Positions 15,601 to 27,097 are shown, counted from the stretch's first letter. The stretch: 64,000 nucleotides of DNA from Dendrolimus kikuchii (GCA_019925095.2 CM034398.1:11733001-11797000); one strand, 5' to 3'. Made by a program: numbers and translations. The notes: generated from the letters alone by a model not told the origin.

Positions 15601-18600
15601 TAGTAAGAAGAAAAATAACACCGTCCAAGGCGTGTTTGTAAATACGGCATATTCGTTAAATCCATCGTCATTGCTAAACCAATTCATCTAAAAACAGTTA
15701 ATAATAGAAAGAAATTATTTATGGTCCGTTACAATATCTCACCTTTGATGACAAACCATTAATAATTAAATTAATTTTTCAAGAATAACTGATTATGTCA
15801 TCTATCCTAAAATTACGTACACTACTGTAAATCTTTTAAAAATTTGAATTAATTTTTTATCTATAAAAATATTATCTATAATATTATAAAATTCTAAACA
15901 TGCAGTGTCTGTACATTGAATTTATTTGAAAAAAAAAACAAGTGGAATTGATTATAAACGATGGAGGACACGATGCAATTTTTTTTTATTTTTTTAAACT
16001 TTTCCTTAAGAAAGGACTTAAAGTTATATTGAATTTTAAACGAATAGTGTAGTCATTTAGATAATTCCATAGATAATACTTTACTGGGGAGAGTGGGGTG
16101 TTGTTAATTAGTCCGTTTTGTGAACACAGCCGGTGGTGTGATCCGTGGGTAATCTGAATAAGTCGGCTGCACAACAACAATTTTTTTATTTATTTAACTG
16201 CTCTAATTTTTGTTTATTAACGAGTTGTCTTTAAAAATTGGAAAAACAAAACAAACATTTGAATAAGTAAACAAATTTAGTCTTAATTTGATTAATTGAA
16301 AGAGATGAGGAAATTTAAAATAAACAGATTAATATAGACCATATACTGTACCTTAAGTAATACCACGATAAAGGTGACAGTTACGAATAAAAATATAAAT
16401 TGTTTACAAAACCAAGCAGTCCAATGCAACCAAGTCGGAAGCCCCATAATTTTCATTGCTTCCTAAAAAAATTAAAGGCAATTAATATTCTTGCTACTAG
16501 AACGAGTGGAGGTTCAAACCATAAATAGCGTATAAAATTTTCATTTGGTTGACTTAGAACAGGTTACGAACCTTTAGTTGTAGTTCCTTTTCTACGGTTA
16601 CAGCTCGAACAATATTAACAGCTGTATAACTAAAACTCAACATAATAAACATAGGAAATAGAAACTGTAGTGCTTCCACTGCAGAATCTTGTACATAAGC
16701 AGGATGGGGATAACGTTGCATATGTATAGAATAGTCTCTAATAGCATCAACACCCGTACACCTTGCTATCAATTCTATTGAGATGGACTGCTGCAGAGCT
16801 AAGAACATTTCAGCTACATAACCTGTAACAATTGAGATTAAGAACATATTATATAAAGAGATATTTATAGTGGAAAATAAATATTTTCAGAAATTTCAAT
16901 ATGGCACTATAACTGTCACCTAATATTAATGGGTGGAAGTTCCGCTCGAACCGCGCTCCGGTCGGTCGATTTTCTCTAAGCTCTCGCTCGAAAAAATCTA
17001 AAAAATAGGTTTTTGATAGACGAGCGTGCGATAAACCAAACTGTGCGGAATTATGAGCCGCAGGTGCCTACAGTGAGAGTGAGAACGTGAGAGTTTGGAC
17101 AAAAGTTCTAGACACGAAAAACCGTTATCAGAAATAGTTTTTTGCTCGGCGTTCGAAAACTAGACCCACAGGGTGGGGATTTTCCATTAGCGCCAGGTAG
17201 ACCACGTAGGCCCCCATCTGCCCACCAGCTTTGCCTTTGTGCGCACCAAAGACCACCGGTATATTGGCGTGGGAAAGTCCGGCTTCACTATCTTGTATCT
17301 GATCTCGGCGCGTGAAGGCTCAAAAGACGCAGGATGGTGAGCTGAGCAAAACTCCAATAATCATCTGGCAAATCCAGCACAAGACCGAGGAGCTACAGGC
17401 AAAAAACCTGAAATTGTGGACTTTCTGAAAAACTTCAAAAAATTGTAACTCCGGAAAACAATCGGCGAGGTGTCTACTTTAACTTGCGGAAAGATAGGCC
17501 TCAGTGAAACCTGTCTTTTGGTACATCGCAATTCCCTGCGCCATTTTCACTTTAGGAGTTATAAAGTTTTTTCCACTTTTTTCAAACCACCACTCTAGAA
17601 ATCTGTAATAATTAGAATTTTAAGTAAAATAGTTTGGACAATTTTTAATTAAAACATTTTTAACATTATTGTAATTAAGATTATAAGCCTGACTCTACCA
17701 CCTTTGGGCAAGAAATTAGTTAGTAAGATAATAAATATATACTTACCTGTTTTATTTTGTTGTAACCTTCTTGTTTGAAGTATTATTTGTTGACCCGGGT
17801 TTTTGACTTACCTATACATCGCGGCGCACAGCGCTGTCTAGTAGTTTTATTTATTTTAGCACGCTATTGCGTGCATAGTTTTACATTGACGTTGACGAGC
17901 CCCTCCTCCAAGATGATGAGGACGCCAATGAAGTCGGGAGCAGCCTCCCCGCAGACGTCGCCCGTAAAACGGGCCGAAACTTATAGGACCCCTCCTGCGG
18001 GAGTCGAAGCAGGACCCAGTAAGAGTCCAACCAACCTCAGACGCTGTGTTGGGGAAGCGGGAAGCGGTGGACCGGACCACATGGAACCCAAACCCCACCC
18101 GAAAGCGGTCACTCTTACTTTTAGTCCGCCCAAGCCGAGCAGGGTAACTTCAGTGGAACCCTTTGTGAAACGAGCAGAAATAGGCAACAAAACGTACACA
18201 AGAGTTCCGGTTATGTCCCCGATTTTTGATGCCGCGAATATGTAAGGGAAGTAAGGACCGACAGACGGAGGCCAAAGCAATGGTCGAAAAGGCGATGAAG
18301 TTTCTTGAGGATTCGCGGAATCTCAAAAGGGAGTTCAAAAACAACATCCAAACAGACGTGGAATGCCTTTACCAGCTGGTGGAAGAAGGGGAAATGGAAG
18401 GAAAAAACAGTAAAGATAAAAGGCAGACAAATAAGGGACAAATCAAGGACTCAGGGACGATGGCAGAAAGACGCACAGAAGAGGAAGAAGTAGTGGTAAA
18501 AGACGACACGCCGCAAAGGGAGAAGAGAAATAGGGACAAAGAGATGATTGCCCTCAAGAGGCAACTGGAAGAACACTCTAAACTCCTGCTGGAATGCAGC

Positions 18601-21318
18601 AGGAGTATTAGAGAGTTGAAGGAAGCAATGGACGGGCACAGAGAGGAAATAAAGGAAGCGCGAAACATCTACGCGAGTGTAGCGGCGAAGCCGAAGGAAA
18701 AGCCCATTGAAAGGGCTACACTACACTCGGTGGTTATCACGGCCACGAATGGCGAAGCAACGGGGGAAGAAGGGTAAGAACAGCATTAAATACTAAAGAA
18801 GGGGGCATTGAGATAGAGAGGGTGCGCAGAGCGAAAGACAAGAAGGTCATAGTGGGATGTAGGACCAAAAAGAACGGGAAATGGTAAAAGAGAGTCTGAA
18901 GAGGGACCAGGAAAATCTTCAAGTAGAAGACATTAAAAACAAGGATCCCCTTGTTGAAGTCACAGGCGTCCTTAAAGTCCACAAGGACGAGGATATATAC
19001 AAGGCCCTCCTCAATCAAAACAGAAGAGTGTTTGAAGGACTGGGAGAGGAAGAACGAAGGATGCAGATAGCCTTTAAGATACACGGCCGGAACCCTCACA
19101 CCCATAGGCTGATAATGCATGTAGCGCCTAGGCTATGGAAGAGACTAACGGACATAGGGACTGTAAGGATAGACTTACAGAACCTACACATGGTTGACAA
19201 ATCTCCCCTCGTGCAATGCACACAATGTCTAGGGTACGGACACGGCAGGAAATTATTCACAGAGGCAGAAGCAAAGTGCAGCCATTGTGGTGGTCCACAC
19301 TTTAAGTCCAGATGCCCAGACTATAAGGCAGGAGTTCCACCTTCTTGCATTAACTGCATGAAGGCGAAGGAGCAGGAAATTGAGCACAACGCGTTTGACG
19401 GGAAGTCCTCAATAAGAATGAAGTGGGATGCATTGGCGAAAGCGGCAGTAGCCTATTGTTAAGGGCACCTCTGGGAACCATAGCACGACAATAACAAGAG
19501 CTACACTATCGTTGGTTCAGGCGAACCTACAGAGGATGAAGTTGGCCACAAACGAGATCGTCCTGGCCTCGAGCCAAGGAAAGAAGGACCTCGCGCTGCT
19601 CCAGGAACCCTACGTGGACGGAGCAAGTAGAATGAGGGACGATCGGGAAGTGAGGGTCTTCCAGTGTGCGGCATCCGTTAGCGCTGTAAACAAGGTGGAA
19701 ATAGCCGTATGTAACAACGAACTGAAGGTGACATTACGTCCAGAGTACACAACCACGAGACCACGAATACAGTAAAAGTGACAACGGATTGCAGCGACCG
19801 GGAGACGACGATAATCTCATTCTACCCGGAACCGGACACGGAGATAGGGCCATACCTGGAGCAGCTGAAGAGGATCGTCGTAGGTGTGGGGACCAGAGGG
19901 GTCCTTTTATTGGAGGAGACTCCAATGCAAAGAGCTCCTGGTGGGGTAGTCCCACTGAAGACAAACGAGGGAGAGAAATGTCCGGATGTCTGGAGGACCT
20001 TGGCCTGCAGATTGTGAATGAAGGAAACACGTGTACGGAAGCAACTAGGCGTTGTACAGCGGGGCTTCGCCCAGAAGCTGTGCAAGGCCTACCGAACAGT
20101 CTCCCTAAACGCGTCAATAGTGCTGGCAGAAATACTCCCTCTAGACCTCCGCATACAGAAGGGCTAAAGCCCTGTATGAAGCGAGGACAGGATTAGTCCT
20201 GTCAATGCTTGCGGACAGGGAGGTTGAGAGGAGGGTTGCTTACGTACACACGCCCCACCCAGCTGAACATATGGATCTGGGGTTCGTATGTCTGATAGAC
20301 CAAACCGAGGTCGACGATCATCGCGCGCAAGCAGTACGTATCTTCACGGACGGGAGCAAAATTGAAGGGGAAGTGGAGGCATCATTGTCCTTTTGGGACA
20401 ATTATGATGAAACCACAAACCGGAAATTGTAGCTCCCGTACTACTGCACGATCTATCAAGCGGAACTCCTAGCCATATGCAAGGCTACAGAGGAGGTCCT
20501 AGCCAGCCCAGAAGACAGCTTTGGCATTTACAGTGATTTCGGCACTCCAATCAGTGACCAATTGGAGCAGCACACACCATCTTGCCGTCACAGCTAGGAA
20601 GAACATTACACAGAGTCTGGCAATGGGCAAGGGGGTATCTCTGTTCTGGGTCAAGGCACATGCTGAGGTGAAGGAAAATGATAGAGCGGTGCTCTGGCAA
20701 AAGCCGCTGCTCGCACCCTAAAGGTAAAGCCCCACTATGACAGGTGTCCAGTTTCGTTTGTCAAGAGGAAGATCCAAATGGAGACCCTTGACAAATGGAA
20801 CCGCGCGCTTTAGGGACAAGCCAACTGCATCCGGCACTAAGTTTTTCTTCCCGGATCCAGTATGTGCCCACAGGATAGTCAGGAGAGTCAAAACAACGAC
20901 CCTGACGACCCAGATTTTCACAGGCCACGGTGGGTTCTCTGAATATTTGAATCGTTTTAAATTGAAAGGGGACCCATCTTGTGCCTTTGAACCTGGAGTA
21001 CCAGAGACCCCTTACATGTTGTATTTGAGTGCCCCCTCTTTGCCGTGGAGCGTTATAACGCGGAGAACACCCTACAAATCGACATGAGAAAATAAAATGT
21101 TCAAGAATTGTTAGGCAAGAAAACGCTTGACCGGTTCATGGAGTTCGCGCTACATGTAGTAAGAAAGGTAGTAAAAAACAACGGGTCAACAAGTAATGCT
21201 GTAAACATATAGTGTGTATATGTATAATTAGCATTAGTATAAATAGATTATAAAAATATGTAACCAATCATAGCATATAAAAGTAGTATAAACGTAAAGT
21301 AAGAAAAATAGAACAAAG

Positions 21319-21406
<88 letters not shown>

Positions 21407-24400
21407 AAGCTGTACTCGAAATAAGAAATGTAATAGATAAAAATAGAATACATAAACAAAATAGATATATATATATATATATCTAATATATAAAATTCTC
21501 GTGTCACAGTTTTCGTTGCCATACTCCTCCGAAACGGCTTGACCGATTTTGATGAAATATTTTGTGCTTATCCGGTATCTATGAAAATCGGCCAACATCT
21601 ATTTTTCATCCCCCTAAATGTTAGGGGTAGTCCACCCCTAAATTTTTTTATTTATTTTTTAGACAAAATTTTTAATTTCTATTTTTTTATGATACAACAT
21701 ACAAAAATACATACAACCCTAAATTTTTACCCCTCCACGATCAACCCCTATTTTGTATTTGTTAATTATAAACTTTAATTTTTTGGCAAGATTTTTAATC
21801 TTATTTTGTCATGACTTAGAATAAAAAAATATATATTACTCTTTTAGATTCACAATTAGAACCGGAAGGTGGCGCTGAGATCGGGTTCTGGAATCCTCCT
21901 AATCACCTGGAGCGATTTTGGTGATTTTGTTTTTGTGCGTTTGAGTGGGTACCCGGATGGTTTAGATTCGCAATTAGAACCGGTAGGTGGCGCTGAGATC
22001 GGGTTCTGGAATCCTCCTAATCACCTGGAGCGATTTTGGTGATTTTGTTTTTGTGTGTTTGAGTGGGTACCCGGATGGTTTAGATTCGCAATTAAAACCG
22101 GTAGGTGGCGCTGAGATCGGGTTCTGGAATCCTCCTAATCACCTGGAGCGATTTTGGTGATTTTGTTTTTGTGTGTTTGAGTGGGTACCCGGATGGTTTA
22201 GATTCGCAATTAAAACCGGTAGGTGGCGCTGAGATCGGGTTCTGGAATCCTCCTAATCACCTGGAGCGATTTTGGTGATTTTGTTTTTGTGTGTTTGAGT
22301 GGGTACCCGGATGGTTTAGATGCGCAATTAGAACCGGTACGTGGCTCTGCGATCGGGTTCTAGAGTTTTATTTTTTAAAGGCAGGACAACGTCTGCCGGG
22401 GCCGCTAGTATATATATATATATATATATATATATAAGTGTTAAGAAAAAGAATATCTCTGTCTTGGCAAATGACGGAGGAGATCGGCGATTTAAAAAAA
22501 GAATTAATCGGTGGTAGGGTAGCGTATTCATAATAATAAAATTTATTATTATTATTGATACCTTTATTAACCTAATCATGTATGTTTCTGAAGACCACGG
22601 GCCATAACAATGACCCGGACTTTTGGAGGGCTTATATGGGTGGGCCATTGGAAGGCCAACAAGGCCCCTTGACAATGTGGCGTAATACTGATCGGCGATT
22701 ATCCTTGTGTAATTATCATGATGTCATGTAAGAATGCACCCAAGGCCAAGCCCCGGTCAGTGCAAGACTGGTAAGAAATGAGAACAAAAGGTACCGGTCT
22801 ATTGGGGTGAACCGCTAGTGGAGATCTGTACTATGGAGATTATAGCGTCTGCCCGTCGCAATATTCAGGGAACATGAAAAAGATGGGCAGATGGTGATCA
22901 GCCACTCGTTGCATGGGTCCAAAAAATGCCGTACAAGATTTGCGCGGGGCAACATGTGTATGAGTGGCTAAGGGGTATGGTGAGGTAGGCTGCAGATTCA
23001 CCGAGGCAACTTCTGATGTAATGCCATTTATCACTTCCACCCCTGGAGCTACAGTCTTAGCTCTAGCCACCTCCACTCCGTGCCGGCTGGCTAACGCAAG
23101 CACGGTGGCGGGGTCCTAGCTTCCCCCCCCCCCCCCCCTCATTTTTGGAGCGAGTATCTTATAACGACGAATGTTGCGCGACTTATTTGATAACGATTTT
23201 CTACCCTACGGTTTCATTTTGTTGTATTCGGGTATACTTCTAAGAACTGTGAATTACGTGTTTGTACTTCTAATAAACTTTGTGGTAATTCCAACAGCAT
23301 TTTCAAATTTACATCCAACAAATCCCCAACAAATTCGTAACAATATTATAGATTAATTATGAATTACTTGTACAAACTTCCGATCTGTAATATCCCGTAG
23401 CTACAATTCCAAATTCCGAGATAAAATTTGCTTATTAAAAGCACTGGTATTAACATAAATATTAGTTAACCCGTAATATTTCGGATTTAAATATACTCAC
23501 CTGGATCACGTCCTCCGATTTGAGAGTTTCGATTTCGTGGACCCGTTATCTCAAAGGAAGGGAACACTAAATCTGTTCGCCAAGTACGTGCACCTTGATG
23601 GAAAAACGCGTTAAGACGTGGTATTTCCGGAAATCTTAAGGAATATGATAAATTGGACGATAATTTCGTTGCACCTGTAAATATGTAAAAAAAAAGTATA
23701 AGAATTAATCAAAAAAATCTTTTCGCGACTGTAACAGCTGAGTAATTATAATAGAATTACAGTTTATTGGATCAATTAAAGAAACTACCTAATAAAAAGA
23801 TCTGAGACCGTACCAGTTCAGCTTTAAGATGATATATTCCAACACCGAAAATATGTATGCTAATATGCTAATTCTGTGGCCCCTAATATTCAGTTGGCAA
23901 TCGCATAAATTCGCATTTTCAGTGAAAATTAAACAAGTCTATATCATGTTAATAACTCAATAACGCCTAAGAAGACGTTCGGATTAAAATATTGCTCACC
24001 ATAAAGATCATCATCGAATTCAACTGCAGCTATAACTTCTCGAGTAGTTTCCTCTAATGCATAAATAGTGCCAAGTTGACTACTGTTATCGTATCCAGTG
24101 ACTGGAATAAATCTTTTTATAAATTCAACAGCTGCAGTTGAATTTATGTTTATATCTGGTGGTATTTCAATAGTTATATTTCCAGGGAGCAAATCAAATA
24201 TGCTATCGATTATCACATCGATGTTACGCACTAACAAATAGCTTACAGCGCTCCTCACAACATCATCCAATTCGGGGCTAGTTGGCGAATAGGCTATAGA
24301 CATTTTCGTTATATTCATGACTGCCCTAAAAAATAAAGAAATAATAATATTTATCGTTGCAAGTGAATGCACACATAAAACTGAAATAAAAATACACTTT

Positions 24401-27097
24401 CTTAGTTATTAATTTAGCAAATAAGGAGTTAGTTCACCTAATGTCGTTTTAATAAAATAATTAGATTAAAGACCTTCTTTCACAAATGGATGTGATTCCC
24501 GCAAACATAATAAATTAATGCATGTAGCGATATCAGATGCCAATGTAGTTATGTTTTCATATACCTGTAAGTTTATTTATTCTGTTTGCCGATCTTCATT
24601 ATTGCTATAATATTTTACAATATTCTCTACTTTCAAACTTCGATTGTGCATTGGCATGGAAGAACCTTCACTCATATATATTGTTAGATAAATTAAGAAG
24701 AAATACATCCTGATTCTCGAAACATCAGAAACATTATTTAAACTTTAACCGAACCTGGACACGAAAATTATAAACATAAAAGATATAGATAATAATAATA
24801 AACCCGCAGGGGGGTTTTGTTGCGAAGCCTTATATGAGTAGCGACACCTCGTACCCGACTTCGGGGGGCTAAGGCAAGGCCACCGCCTCCACGCTTGCCT
24901 TAGCCAACCGGCATGGAGTGGAAATCACTATAGCTAAGGCTCCAGGGGTGAAAGTGATAAATGACATAATGTCGGAAGTAGCATCCGTGTACCTGGAGAG
25001 TCCACCACTCCACACCCCTTAGTCATTTACACCCATCTTACTTGTCAATTTTGTAGGGCATTTTTTTGGGGCCATTGCAAAGAGTGGTTAGTTACCGTCT
25101 GCACATTTTTCCCATGTTCCCCGAAAATTGCGACGGGCAGACGCCATAGGCCCTATAGACCAGTTCCCTAGCAGTTCCAGTGGCCCTGAAGGCCCAAAAC
25201 CTAAACTATTTTAATTAAACGTGTAGTTTGGTTAGTGTAGTGTAGTTCAGAAAAACACTCAAAGGTGTTGATTGACTGCACACCGGCGCTACATGGGCTA
25301 GTGCCGCCGATACTAACAAGCCTGATATCGTGACAGTAGATCTAGAGTAAGATTTGCCAGGTAGGGCGTTTGCCCGTCTGGATATCTACCACCCCAGGTC
25401 TAAAGCATACCGCCATAACAAACTTGAGTTGTGTTCCAGTATTAATGGCCAGGTTCCAGCTTACCTTTAGATAGCGGCAGCATATTGGTAGCATTATTGG
25501 TGTTACAAATGTCCATAGGCGACGGTAGCCGGTTTCCATCAAGTGGGCCGTCTGCCTGTCTGAACTCACGCAATAAAAAAAAGATCGATCTGCAAGACGA
25601 GCAATACTCGTATCCTGCATGACGATGACCTAATGAAGAAGCAAAACGAAAAACTAAATAAATCTTAGATCTTGCTCTAGAGGTTACCGCTATTTGGAGG
25701 CTGGAGTCAACGATCCATGTGCCGATAGTTGTCACCTTCGACGGTCTTAAGTGAAAAGTCTCGACCGCCAGCTAAAGAGGCTCTCGCTAGGAAGCTGGGT
25801 GAAAGGTCAGATACAAAAGGCAACACTCTTAGACACGGTACGAATTGTGAGGAGGTTATTGTCTTTGAAACCCTAACCACCGGTAATTTGGACCCCATGC
25901 CCCGTTGCCGATGGACTACAAGATATTTTTTTCAAATATTCTGTTTTAGATGTCTTTTTATAAAAGAATATTGTTAACATGTATTTTTTATAAAAAAAAT
26001 GTTTTATACTGATTTTAAAAACATGTAAAGTTTTTATTTAATGAATAAATACTTGTATAATCTAATCTTGCTATTCGTACACATACTATGTTTGAATCAT
26101 AATTATTTAAACTGATTAGATATTACAATATGTATTAAGAATTCCAAACCGCAAGTCATAACCACCAACATTTTTGGGATTCTAAAAGACGTACTATCGA
26201 TAATTTGCTAGATAAGGGCCTCCCCAACTCAGGAGAACGAAAGGTAACCCGGCTAAGCGTGTTCAAGGCAGATTGGCGGGTTTTAAATATGGGTGACAAC
26301 GACGTGCAGCTCACACTGATTATCACATTGACTTAATAAATTAATAAAAAATATATAGGTAGCGTATAGGTGGGTGATCCTCCCGCTCCCAACCGCGCGA
26401 TATGGGCCACAACCAGTATTTGTTTAAATATTCTAGCTTTCTAAGAATCTTTCCGTTTCAACTGCTTTGTTGATAACAATGATAAGTGCTAATCAGTTAA
26501 TTGTCAAACATGAGTGATCTAGCACTAGTTTTCAAAAAAACCTAGTTGCGGCCAATGATGTGCGTTGATGCCAATCGTTCGCCAACAAGGAGAATTGCTC
26601 GGGAACAGAATATCATCGGACAGACTAGGTAATGTACCCGTGACCGTGGCATAAAGGCAAAGGATGAAACACCGAGGGGTTTTAACGGACATCACTGAAC
26701 GTCGTGTGGTAATATCACTTCCACTTGCGTTGCTAGTGCCACTCCGACCTGGTGAATCCCATACACCAGCCACGATTTCCCGCGCGGCTAACGGTCTTCA
26801 CAAAAAATGTACAAGTATATCGTAAGTTTTACGTACTAAAACTATTCCTGAAACTTACAGTATTGGCGTGGAGCTATTAATAGTGTGCGCAGGAAAAGGC
26901 TGATAATGGATTGTGTTTACAGTTGATGGTTCGATCTGCCATCGCAATATCAGTACAAGAGTCATCGTGAGAATCGGCAGCAACAGTTCGGTGGCAGTTT
27001 GTGCGCGATGTCTCCATTGCTGTAGGAAATTCTTCCACATCAGCAATTTTAATTTTGTCCACGCCGCCGCCTCCTTAGGTTGATGTTTCCTCGGCAT
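1..27097 (-). CDS. ABCA-subfamily ABC transporter (3' end beyond window)
   Basis: Multi-exon gene; CDS exons in gene order: 27097-26859, 24325-24000, 23674-23501, 16822-16572, 16462-16352, 15687-15543, 14706-14533, 13854-13642, 11441-11353, 11250-11121, 10912-10683, 10229-10064, 9883-9650, 8164-8023, 6626-6520, 5798-5579, 5353-5188, 4796-4581, 3567-3463, 2479-2308, 1624-1499, 1141-1018, 718-588, 93-<1. Every intron is GT-AG and all phases join, giving 1361 codons with no stop. Order: N-terminal membrane anchor, large extracellular loop 1, TMD1, NBD1 with all motifs, linker, TMD2 with extracellular loop 2. The second nucleotide-binding domain lies off the left edge, so the full protein should be about 1700 aa, normal for ABCA. 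The family moves lipids across membranes; the substrate here is unknown. In Lepidoptera one ABCA member (ABCA2) mediates Cry2A action, but I cannot say this is that paralogue. Confidence 0.93.
2518..3040. repeat. Interspersed repeat with GGGAATCCCGCGGG motifs
   Basis: Lies in ABCA intron 19. The core has two diverged tandem units about 130 bp apart, each with GATCGATAGCAAATT (2684 and 2814) followed by CGGGAATCCC(G/A)CGGG, and a third GGAATCCCGCGGGAAT near 2999. The left edge (TGTCTGTACATTAA to AACGATGGA...CGATGCAA, 2522-2592) recurs at 15904-15976, and a similar motif occurs near 32441. No coding potential. Family not identified. Confidence 0.6.
7244..7770 (-). mobile_element. RTE-type non-LTR retrotransposon, 3' fragment
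   Basis: On the minus strand 7685-7314 encodes a broken reading frame resembling the extreme C-terminus of RTE-clade reverse transcriptases: [27 protein letters not shown], then a segment with the expected residues split between frames, ending near the usual DRDRW...GEAYVQQW region (visible in the antisense text at 7262-7330). The right part matches the upstream stretch where the element reads its own new ORF junctions. Heavily frameshifted, 5'-truncated relic within ABCA intron 14 (between exons at 8023 and 6626). Confidence 0.7.
8023..11441 (-). CDS. ABCA exons 9-14: nucleotide-binding domain 1
   Basis: Exons 11441-11353, 11250-11121, 10912-10683, 10229-10064, 9883-9650 and 8164-8023. Walker A is GHNGAGKST (about 603-611), Q-loop GLCPQHN (Q about 650), ABC signature LSGGQ (702-706), Walker [14 protein letters not shown] (D726, E727) and H-loop TTHFMDEAD (H758). 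The domain ends with [13 protein letters not shown], standard for ABCA. All catalytic residues are present, so NBD1 should bind and hydrolyse ATP. A RTE fragment lies in intron 14 and a mariner in intron 8. Confidence 0.95.
8290..8995. repeat. Two diverged units of a GAAGTCGGTT-type repeat
   Basis: Two neighbouring diverged copies in ABCA intron 13 (between exons at 9650 and 8164). Each runs through a stretch like GTTCTTCAACAAGGGTTGC / GTTCTTTAATACGGGTTAT, a GATCC motif, TCAGGTCCTGACTTG / TCAGATCCAGACTTG, and an A-rich tail followed by AAAATCGG. AAGTCGGTT bounds the block (8379, 8411, 8974). Widespread in lepidopteran genomes in my experience; class uncertain, non-coding. Confidence 0.55.
10330..10495 (-). 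repeat. Microsatellite-associated repeat copy ((TATG)n with GGGGTAGGC core)
   Basis: Within ABCA intron 11. A (TGTA)n run at 10464-10482 adjoins CAAGGGAACTGGTGTGAAGT and GTGCCTACCCCG. The reverse complement recurs at 30620-30780 and in short form at 60896-60942, always next to the (CATA)n tract. Resembles the microsatellite-associated interspersed elements described in Lepidoptera. Confidence 0.65.
11714..13010 (+). mobile_element. mariner-family transposon, inactive
   Basis: A 1297-bp element, flanked by TA (11712-11713 and 13011-13012), with imperfect terminal inverted repeats: left CCACTCAGAAAGTATTCCG, right end reading inwards ACACTCGGAAAGTTATGCG. Inside are pieces of a DD34D mariner transposase in several frames: an N-terminal part near 11932-12156 ([19 protein letters not shown]..., RSGRRLT) and a C-terminal catalytic part near 12625-12745 ([25 protein letters not shown]). 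Multiple frameshifts and stops make it non-autonomous. Sits in ABCA intron 8 on the opposite strand. Confidence 0.88.
13642..16822 (-). CDS. ABCA exons 4-8: transmembrane domain 1
   Basis: Exons 16822-16572, 16462-16352, 15687-15543, 14706-14533 and 13854-13642 encode residues about 247-544. Visible are [20 protein letters not shown], then [19 protein letters not shown] (the cytosolic coupling segment), several hydrophobic helices, and in the last exon [18 protein letters not shown], the hallmark that precedes NBD1 in ABCA proteins. Intron 3 (23500-16823, 6.7 kb) is the largest and contains an R1-type LINE, a Helitron-like copy and another repeat. Confidence 0.92.
14900..15471 (+). mobile_element. 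Helitron-like non-autonomous element, copy 1
   Basis: Starts with TCTAATATATAAAATTCTCG and ends with CTGCCGGGGCCGCTAG followed by T, matching the 5'-TC and 3'-CTRR rule of Helitrons; a GC-rich stretch precedes the CTAG. No ORF. About 572 bp, in ABCA intron 6. It shares end-to-end similarity with the copy at 21482-22408 but has far fewer internal repeat units. Confidence 0.8.
15904..16190. repeat. Fragment of the 2518-3040 repeat plus T-rich tract
   Basis: The stretch GCAGTGTCTGTACATTGAA to CGATGGAGGACACGATGCAA resembles 2522-2592, after which similarity stops and a T-rich tract begins. The rest, to about 16190, has no recognised content. It lies in ABCA intron 5. Confidence 0.4.
16925..17770. 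other. Unassigned stretch in ABCA intron 3
   Basis: Unlike the AT-rich intron around it, 16935-17420 is GC-richer with motifs such as CGCTCGAACCGCGCTCCGG and GTGGGGATTTTCC. No open frame longer than a few tens of codons looks real. Because it lies just 5' of the R1-type ORF1 on the same strand, it could be part of that element's 5' UTR; I cannot prove it from one copy. Confidence 0.3.
17911..21250 (+). mobile_element. R1-clade LINE relic lacking reverse transcriptase
   Basis: ORF1-like pieces: Ser/Pro-rich start at 17911 ([20 protein letters not shown]), a charged coiled-coil stretch (18226-18777), and Cys/His zinc knuckles near 19217-19375 ([27 protein letters not shown]). ORF2-like pieces: endonuclease start near 19512 ([23 protein letters not shown]) and a [15 protein letters not shown] segment in another frame near 19910. 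At about 20050-20075 the sequence jumps from the endonuclease to text that normally follows the reverse transcriptase ([14 protein letters not shown] frame, then LDLRIQ...). RNase H follows (IFTDGSK near 20340; [12 protein letters not shown] near 20455) and a C-terminal zinc-finger zone to about 21200. Frameshifted throughout; dead copy in ABCA intron 3, opposite strand. Confidence 0.8.
21320..21404. repeat. (AT)n microsatellite, about 42 units
   Basis: Uninterrupted AT dinucleotide run directly 3' of the R1-type relic; it may be the element's target or tail. The apparent Tyr-Ile reading frames across it are an artefact of the dinucleotide repeat. Confidence 0.95.
21482..22408 (+). mobile_element. 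Helitron-like element, copy 2, with internal 118-bp repeats
   Basis: Bounded by A|TCTAATATATAAAATTCTC on the left and GCCGCTAG|T on the right, i.e. inserted between A and T as Helitrons do. It is 927 bp against 572 bp for copy 1; the difference is expansion of an internal tandem repeat (separate entry). Non-coding. A (TA)n run follows to about 22436. Confidence 0.85.
21844..22330 (+). repeat. 118-bp tandem repeat, four units
   Basis: The phrase TTAGATTCGCAATTA(G/A)AACCGG recurs starting at 21844, 21962, 22080, 22198 and 22316, exactly 118 bp apart each time. Units are nearly identical and include ACCTGGAGCGATTTTGGTG and GTGGGTACCCGGATGG. Copy 1 of the same Helitron-like family has just over one unit (15264-15400). 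Confidence 0.95.
22535..23142 (-). repeat. (TAA)n-flanked repeat family Z, copy 1
   Basis: Same family as 24790-25210, 33655-34290 and the fragment 51325-51440. On the minus strand it reads [16 protein letters not shown]... then [17 protein letters not shown] (23103-22840), the same phrase as copy 3. One end is next to (ATT)n at 22543-22558 and the other near a C14 run (23127-23140). Class unknown. In ABCA intron 3. Confidence 0.6.

Noticed and set aside
18369..20117. Long minus-strand frames opposite the first R1-type relic
   Set aside because: Antisense of biased ORF1/ORF2 sequence; Ser/Leu/Phe-rich without domain resemblance.
21248..21598. Two overlapping minus-strand reading frames of Tyr-Ile repeats
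   Set aside because: They translate the (AT)n microsatellite; no protein.
21844..22330. CRISPR-like regular spacing
   Set aside because: Units are 118 bp head-to-tail without unique spacers, inside a Helitron-like element in a eukaryotic genome.
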